In this document: in pieces, positions 58,403 to 64,000 of the stretch
Position numbering within the stretch: the stretch's first letter is position 1
Layout of the letters: each line of letters opens with the position of its first letter
Source of the DNA: Cohnella fermenti
GTDB lineage: Bacteria > Bacillota > Bacilli > Paenibacillales > Paenibacillaceae
DNA length: 64,000 bases
NCBI RefSeq assembly: GCF_004801405.1
Contig: NZ_SSOB01000002.1
Location: forward strand, 62,001-126,000
Direction of reading: 5' to 3'
Made by a program: the position numbers and the translations under genes
Notes under the pieces: generated by a model
Seen by the model: the letters and a program-made list of their open reading frames with translations, nothing else
What the model was told of the DNA's origin: nothing
Databases searched by the model: none

Positions 58403-61400
58403 TTAGAGCAGCTTCAACGCTTGCAGCATTCGGGCCAGCAGGACCGCTCCTTCGGCGCGGGTCGCGATGCCCTGCGGCGAGAGCGCGTCGGCCGAGGTGC
58501 CGCTCAGGATGCCTTCGGCCAGGAGCCGGTTGAGCGCGTCCGCCGCCCATGGGCTGGTCTCGCCGGCGTCGGCGAAGGCGGACAGGTCGCCTGCGGCTGC
58601 GGTGCCGGCGGATGTCGCACCGCTGCCAGCGGAGCCTGCGGCCGGCAGCGATTGCCGTACCAGCTCCATCGCGCGGGCCAGCAGAACCGCCATCTGCTCG
58701 CGGGTGATCTCGTCTCCCGGACGGAAGCCGCCATCCGCGTCGCCTTGGACGAGGCCGAACTCCGCGGCGAGGTTCGCTTCTCTTGCGTACCAGGCTCCCG
58801 GCGCCACGTCGTTAAAGCCGGAGGAAGAACCGGACTCGCCCGAGCCGCCGTTCAGGCCGAGCGAGCGGACGAGCAGCGCCGTGAATTCGGCGCGGGTCAT
58901 CGGCCGGTTCGGCGAGAAGCGGCCGTCTCCGTCGCCGTTCGCGATCCGCTTGTTCGCGAGCTGCCGGAGATCCTTCTCCGCCCAATGCCCCTGCAGATCG
59001 GACAGCGTTCGACTCGACGACGCCAGGACGAAGATGCCCGTCTCCATGCTGCGAATCGTCACGATCGTCCGGCCGTCGTCCGTACGCTCGAAGAGCGCCG
59101 GGACGTAGCGGAGCTGCCCGGTCGCCGGGTCATACAGAAGGACCGTCGTCGAGGCGGCATCGACCGACCGCTCGAGCGTGATCTGCCGGTCGACGAACGT
59201 CCGGCCGAAGCCGGAGAGCGATTCGGAGGTGTCGGCCGTGCGGATGGCGGCGTCGAACCGGAATGTTCCGCCTTCGATCAGGGATACACCGCTTCGGCCC
59301 GCGTCCTCGCTCAGCTTCGTCGCCGTCGCTTGGTCCACGGCGCGGATCGCCAGCTCCAGGTAGGCGCCGTCGCCGCGCTCTCCCAGCAAGGCGGCCGCCT
59401 GGCCGAGCGTCAGCCCGTAGCTTGCGCTGTCCAGCCGCACGACAAGCCTGACGTTCGGCTGCCGCTTCGCCGCTTCCCGCAGCGCTTCGGCGCTGAAGAC
59501 GGCCGCCGCTTCGCCGGAGCCTTCGGCGCCGGACAGCTCGATCGCAGCCGCTCCCGAAGCCAGCGCATCGGCCAGCTTCTTGTCGCCTTCGGCGGCTTGC
59601 TTCTCGAGGGAGGAATCGTCCGAAGAGTCGTCCGCTCCGTCGCCGGAAGAGGAATCTCCGCCGGTGTAGACGGGCGGGCTAACGCTCTCCTCGGGGAGCT
59701 CGACGCCTTCGAGCGCTCCATTGTCCGTATCCACCGCGTCGACGGCGCCTTCGCCCTCCACCGGCTGCGGCTCGGCCAGGGCAAGCTCGAAGGAATCGCC
59801 CACCGTGCTGAACAAGCGTCCGACCTTCGCGTCACGGATGAGGACGTTCTCCAGTTGGACACCGCCGCTCACGCCCGCCGCGACGTTGATGCCCCACGTG
59901 CCGGTTCCGTCGATCACATAGTTGCGAATAAGAACGTGGTGCTCCCCGGTGTTGCTTATTGTGTTCGGACCGCTGATGTACAGCCCCTGGAACGTGCTGT
60001 CGATCGCTTCGTTGTTCTGGATTACGATGTCGGCATCCATCGGAACGTTCTCGACGAACAGCCAGACGGCGCCGAAGTCCTGGTTCCAGCTTGCTTCGTG
60101 CCCGCCCGTGCGCAGCAGCGTGTTGCGCTCGACGCGGGTCGTGCCGCCGAACGGCACCGGATCGAATCGGGTCGATACAGCGATTCCCGCTCCGAAGCCT
60201 ACTGTGTCGACCAGGATGTTGTCCGTTACTTGATTATCCGCCCCTCCGAAAACAGCGACATTATCGGCCAAGTACGGAAGCTGGACGGTATTGAAGCGAA
60301 TTCGGTTGTTCCGCGTCTGCGATTGCTCCGCCGTCGCCCCGTCGCGCAAGTCGGACCAGAGCGCAATCGCATCGTCTCCCGTGTTGCGGAGGACGGATTG
60401 CTCGACGACGGTATTGCGGGTTCCCGTGGATAAGTGAATGCCGTCGGCGTACGTGTTGCGCACGCGAACTCCTCCGATGTAGAGGCCGTCCGTGTTCAAG
60501 GTCAGATCGTCGCTCAGCGTCATCCAGATGCCGGCCTTGGCATGCTCGATCCAGACGTTCTGGATCGTCGAGCCGGTGCCGAAGGCGCCGTCGAAGCCGG
60601 CTTCCTTCTCGGCATCGTGACGGCCGGTTGCGCCGACATCAACGAGCAAGTCATACACCTGAACGTTCGAGCCGACGCCCATGAAGCCTGCTCCTCGCAG
60701 CTCGGTATGCCACATGCCCGCGCCGCGGATCGTCACGTCGGCCACTTCGAGCGGGCCTCCACTCAGATCGAAGCTGCCCTGCGGCACCCAGAGGCCGAAG
60801 CCGCCCGCGCTTGCCGCCGCGATCGCGGCACGGAACGCCGCGCTGTCGTCCTTGCCGTCGTTCGGCACGGCCCCATACGAGACGACGGACCGATAGCCGG
60901 CCGGCATCGCATATGCGCCTGGAGCCTGCTCAAGCTCGGCCAGGTCCAGCACGTAATACGCGGCATCGTCTCCCGCATCGCGCTGCAGGCGAACCGTCGC
61001 GCCGGCCGGGATCGCGCCGACCATGAAGTGGGACTCATCGTAGAAGCGATGAGCGTCGCCGTCGGCCGGGTTGTTCGTATACGGATACTTGCCGTATACC
61101 CAACTGTGCTCGGAGCTTAGCTCCAGCGACTGCTTCTTCACGCCATTCACGTACAGGCTCAGCGTCTCCGTCAGCCCGGCGCCGTCCGCGCTGTCCGGAA
61201 GGACATAGCGCAGCGTCAAGGCGTTCGCCGCTTCCGCGGCCTTGAACTCGACGTACTGGCCTTCCTCGTCGAGCCGCACCGCCTTGCGGCCGGACGACTC
61301 CGCCGCGATCGTGCCATAGTCGCGCCCCGGACCGATCAGGCTGCCATTCGCAGCCGCATCCTCCAACTCGTAAGCGACGTAGGGGACGGTCGCTCCGCGG

Positions 61401-64000
61401 GCGTCCGCCTTGGTCGCGTTCGCGAGCTTCAGCGCGCCGATGCCAAGCTCGGTCCCGCTCTCATCCTCGTAGCGCAGAGAGACGGTGTTGAAGCCTGCAC
61501 GGAGCGTCAGCTTAAACCGGACGGCTCCGCCCGCTTCTCCCGTGGAGGCGAGCGGAACGACCCGCGCCTTCACGCCGTTCACGTAGAGGCCCAAGCGGCC
61601 TGTCGACACCGCATCATTGCGATACACGAGCGACGCCTCGTAAGCACGAGCCTCCTCGGCGTGCACCGACCAGAGCAGGCTCGCTCCTTCCGCCGCAAAG
61701 CCGGTCGCGTAGCCGCCGGATTCGGCCGGCACCTCCACGCCGCCGGTTCCGAAGGCGATGGCGGCCGAATAGTTCGCCGTTCCCGTCACCGGCACGAACG
61801 TCCAGCGATCCGAGCCGCCCTCGCCGCCAACAATCGCGAACGCTTCGTCGGCCGCGCTGCGGATCGTCTTGCAGCCGAGAACGTCCGCCGTGTCCCACTG
61901 GGCGGCCAGCTCTCCCGCCGCTGCGGAGCCGAACAGGACGCCGCTTCCTTCATCAAGCGAGAGATAGAGCCCCGTCAGCTTGTTCTTGAACCTCTTATGG
62001 CCGTTGTAGCTCTCGACCGTCCATATCGAGGAGGCATCCGGCGACAACGGAGATCCATCCGTCACGGCCGTTCCCGTCATGACGAGCAGCTCGCCGGTCT
62101 GTTCGTTCGCGATACGGATAGCGTTCGGCTCTTGCAGAGCCGCAGTCGCGCCGTTCGTGTCGTCCGTCTCGCCGGTCGGCGGAACAGCTTCCTCCGGAGC
62201 GGCCTCCAGCTTCCATTGTGCCGCTTCGTTCTCGACGGATCTCAGCTCCACCTGCGCGAAGCCGAGGCCGTCGATCAGATGGACGTATTCATCGCTATGC
62301 CCCTCCGACGCATTGCGAAGCAGGTAATAGCCGGAGACGGCAGACGGTTCGAGCTTCCATGCGGCTGTCGCTTCATCCTCCGACACGCTCGTCTCCGCAT
62401 AAGCTCGGCCGGTCTCCACCGAGAAGTAGTGCCCGGTCGCCCGATTCACAATGAGAGTCGTCCCGTCCTCCTTGCTCTCGAAGCTCCAATGCGAGGCCGA
62501 GTTCGTCTCGTCCGGCGTCCCGTACAGCACGACCTGGCGACCGTTCTCGTACAGGTATTGGCCGGTCTGCCGATTCTGAAGCCGAACGTACCCCTCCGGC
62601 AATTCGACCGGCAGCTCCGGCGCCTGTTCGAGCAGCCATTGCGCACTGCCCCAGTTCGCCGGAATATCGCTCGCCTGCGCGAAGCCCTTGTTGTCCTCGT
62701 CATGGATCAGGACATCGGTCTTCCAGACGTTGCGCAGCACCTTGGCCGCCGAGCCGTCCACGTCCTCCACCGTCCATTGAACGCTGCCCCATGTCGGGTC
62801 GATGTCCAGGCTCTCCAGCGCATCCTCGTAGCTCTCCACGTTCTCGACCGTGACGAAGTGGCCGGTCGCCCGGTTGACGATGACCGTCCCCTGCTCGCCT
62901 GGAGTCAGCAGCCAATGGGAAGCGGCGTCCAGTTCGTCCGGCTGACCGTCCTTGACGATGCCGTTCTCTTCGTACAGGTACGAACCGCGATAGCTGTTCT
63001 TCAGCCGAACGTAACTGCCCGTATCCGCCGTGACGTCAAGGAACTCCCACTTCGGACTTCCCCAGTCTCTCGGCACGATTCCGTATTGAAGCGACTTCAG
63101 CTTGTTCTCCACGTTCAAGTACGATTGCGCGCTCTCTTCCGCAGCGCGATCCCCGGCCGAACGAATCAGCTTGAGACCCTGATAGTCGACGACCACCCAA
63201 TTGCCCGAAGTCGAGCCTTCGTCCAGCTCATCCGCCCGGACGGCCGCGCGCGAGCCTTCCACGCCTTCGAGCGTCACATAATGCCCGGTCGCCCGATTCT
63301 GGATGCGCGTCTTGCCCTCGCCCGCGTCGACAAGCTGCCACTGAGCGGCCTGATCCCCCGAAGACGCGTTGCCGTACTTCACGATGCCGTCCTGTTCATA
63401 CAGATAGAGTTGCAGCCAGGAGTTGCGAATCCGGATGTAGGACGGCTCCGGGTTCTCGGACTCCGGCTCCGCGTTCGGGTCCTCCAGCTTCCACTGCGCG
63501 CTGCCCCAGGTGGGCTGCGCCCAGTTGTTCGCATGACCGAAGCCGTCCTGAGCCTGCACGTTGAGCAGAGCGCCTTCGGCTCCCGGAACGGCGAACGTAT
63601 AATAGCCGCTCACCGAGCCGCCCGCGTCGTTCAACGCGGCCGCCATCGTCCAAGCCGCATCGCCGTACGCCGCGCCGCCGACGCTGACCGCCGCGTCTCC
63701 CGGCACCGCCCGGATGTAGCCGCCGGAGTTCAGATTGCGGATCGTCGTGCCCGACGCGCCGTTCTCCACGAGCCATTGCGAGCTCCGCTCCGTCGCCGCC
63801 GGCGTCCCGTAAGCAACGACCCCTCCCTGCTCATACAGGTAGTTGCCCTGCCATTGGTCCTTCAGCCGGATCGGCATCGTGTCGGACGCCGGTTCAAGCC
63901 TCCACTGCGCGCTTCCCCAGCCCGGCTGCGCCCAGTTGTTCCAATGCGCAAGACCGTCCTGGACTTGCACATTCAGCACGAAGGCCGGGTCGGCCTGGGC
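58403..64000 (-). CDS. Giant SLH-anchored GH87-like alpha-1,3-glucanase (5' end outside window)
   Basis: More than 1,860 residues, truncated at the window edge; the first visible residues AQADPAFVLNVQ look like the end of a signal peptide. Order: five modules of about 145 residues starting near 63850, 63420, 62980, 62570 and 62110, each with Y[VI]RL.N...YLYE and NRATGHY motifs, resembling beta-trefoils. Two CBM6/35-like sandwiches (about 61800-60920) follow. A right-handed beta-helix starts with SYGAVPNDGKDDSAAFRAAI (about 60900). It contains YADGIHLSTG and NTGDDAIALW (60360-60450): an Asp, then 23 residues later Asp-Asp, the catalytic triad spacing of GH87. A linker and an SLH-associated domain precede three SLH domains (about 58995-58430). 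Secreted, cell-wall bound. Confidence 0.85.
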   Translation of the reverse strand, partial: AQADPAFVLNVQVQDGLAHWNNWAQPGWGSAQWRLEPASDTMPIRLKDQWQGNYLYEQGGVVAYGTPAATERSSQWLVENGASGTTIRNLNSGGYIRAVPGDAAVSVGGAAYGDAAWTMAAALNDAGGSVSGYYTFAVPGAEGALLNVQAQDGFGHANNWAQPTWGSAQWKLEDPNAEPESENPEPSYIRIRNSWLQLYLYEQDGIVKYGNASSGDQAAQWQLVDAGEGKTRIQNRATGHYVTLEGVEGSRAAVRADELDEGSTSGNWVVVDYQGLKLIRSAGDRAAEESAQSYLNVENKLKSLQYGIVPRDWGSPKWEFLDVTADTGSYVRLKNSYRGSYLYEENGIVKDGQPDELDAASHWLLTPGEQGTVIVNRATGHFVTVENVESYEDALESLDIDPTWGSVQWTVEDVDGSAAKVLRNVWKTDVLIHDEDNKGFAQASDIPANWGSAQWLLEQAPELPVELPEGYVRLQNRQTGQYLYENGRQVVLYGTPDETNSASHWSFESKEDGTTLIVNRATGHYFSVETGRAYAETSVSEDEATAAWKLEPSAVSGYYLLRNASEGHSDEYVHLIDGLGFAQVELRSVENEAAQWKLEAAPEEAVPPTGETDDTNGATAALQEPNAIRIANEQTGELLVMTGTAVTDGSPLSPDASSIWTVESYNGHKRFKNKLTGLYLSLDEGSGVLFGSAAAGELAAQWDTADVLGCKTIRSAADEAFAIVGGEGGSDRWTFVPVTGTANYSAAIAFGTGGVEVPAESGGYATGFAAEGASLLWSVHAEEARAYEASLVYRNDAVSTGRLGLYVNGVKARVVPLASTGEAGGAVRFKLTLRAGFNTVSLRYEDESGTELGIGALKLANATKADARGATVPYVAYELEDAAANGSLIGPGRDYGTIAAESSGRKAVRLDEEGQYVEFKAAEAANALTLRYVLPDSADGAGLTETLSLYVNGVKKQSLELSSEHSWVYGKYPYTNNPADGDAHRFYDESHFMVGAIPAGATVRLQRDAGDDAAYYVLDLAELEQAPGAYAMPAGYRSVVSYGAVPNDGKDDSAAFRAAIAAASAGGFGLWVPQGSFDLSGGPLEVADVTIRGAGMWHTELRGAGFMGVGSNVQVYDLLVDVGATGRHDAEKEAGFDGAFGTGSTIQNVWIEHAKAGIWMTLSDDLTLNTDGLYIGGVRVRNTYADGIHLSTGTRNTVVEQSVLRNTGDDAIALWSDLRDGATAEQSQTRNNRIRFNTVQLPYLADNVAVFGGADNQVTDNILVDTVGFGAGIAVSTRFDPVPFGGTTRVERNTLLRTGGHEASWNQDFGAVWLFVENVPMDADIVIQNNEAIDSTFQGLYISGPNTISNTGEHHVLIRNYVIDGTGTWGINVAAGVSGGVQLENVLIRDAKVGRLFSTVGDSFELALAEPQPVEGEGAVDAVDTDNGALEGVELPEESVSPPVYTGGDSSSGDGADDSSDDSSLEKQAAEGDKKLADALASGAAAIELSGAEGSGEAAAVFSAEALREAAKRQPNVRLVVRLDSASYGLTLGQAAALLGERGDGAYLELAIRAVDQATATKLSEDAGRSGVSLIEGGTFRFDAAIRTADTSESLSGFGRTFVDRQITLERSVDAASTTVLLYDPATGQLRYVPALFERTDDGRTIVTIRSMETGIFVLASSSRTLSDLQGHWAEKDLRQLANKRIANGDGDGRFSPNRPMTRAEFTALLVRSLGLNGGSGESGSSSGFNDVAPGAWYAREANLAAEFGLVQGDADGGFRPGDEITREQMAVLLARAMELVRQSLPAAGSAGSGATSAGTAAAGDLSAFADAGETSPWAADALNRLLAEGILSGTSADALSPQGIATRAEGAVLLARMLQALKLL

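Overview
The window looks like chromosomal DNA from a high-GC member of the Paenibacillaceae (a Cohnella- or Paenibacillus-like Firmicute). The reasons are the strong AGGAGG-type ribosome binding sites with frequent GTG and TTG starts, sugar ABC operons without their own ATPase paired with YesM/YesN two-component systems, three C-terminal SLH domains on a giant exported glycosidase, a Bacillus-type QoxABCD oxidase, and CcpA-like cre sites. The species assignment is inference from gene content. I saw no tRNA, rRNA, CRISPR array, phage or insertion sequence.

Layout. 1-3.9 kb: a 20-bp minisatellite, then an ECF sigma factor, a membrane anti-sigma-like protein fused to a solute-binding domain, and a second solute-binding lipoprotein. 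4.1-8.2 kb: a sulfite-oxidase-fold molybdoenzyme fused to a cytochrome b561-like domain, a lipoprotein, thioredoxin, an Rrf2 regulator and a FrnE/DsbA-like oxidoreductase. 8.2-10.9 kb: class B sortase, a secreted protein and an NPKTG-anchored surface protein. 11.1-19.8 kb: an alpha-L-rhamnosidase with a sugar ABC operon (including a small Ig-like protein), an AraC regulator and a lipoprotein. 20.2-26.1 kb: GH38 alpha-mannosidase/AraC and LysR/YeiH divergent pairs. 26.1-32.3 kb: YesN-YesM plus permease-permease-binding protein. 32.7-37.0 kb: a possible purine module: FAD oxidoreductase behind a guanine-type riboswitch, an NCS2 purine permease and a Rieske oxygenase. 37.5-41.7 kb: the transglutaminase/alpha-E/ATP-grasp cluster and CcdC. 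41.8-42.9 kb: a CDF metal exporter behind a leader peptide and terminator. 43.2-47.1 kb: quinol oxidase qoxDCBA. 47.6-51.7 kb: small envelope proteins and MarR, REC-SARP and HxlR regulators. 52.2-57.8 kb: YesN, YesM and a membrane-anchored binding protein with no transporter. 58.4-64.0 kb: the 3' part of a giant SLH-anchored GH87-like alpha-1,3-glucanase.

Functionally, most of the window is about sensing, digesting and importing complex polysaccharides. Several operons put a solute-binding protein next to a signalling protein rather than a transporter, which suggests extracellular sugar sensing.

The most unusual non-coding signal is a ~185-bp interspersed element present four times (19.9, 32.5, 37.3 and 58.2 kb). 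Each copy holds four 16-bp hairpins spaced 51-52 bp apart, and the stems show compensatory changes. A second, unrelated palindromic element (TTATGCCTCTTCTCCC-type arms) also occurs four times. Further regulatory candidates are the guanine-type riboswitch with apparent ON geometry at 34.2-34.3 kb and the 20-codon leader peptide overlapping a terminator at 41.84-41.91 kb.
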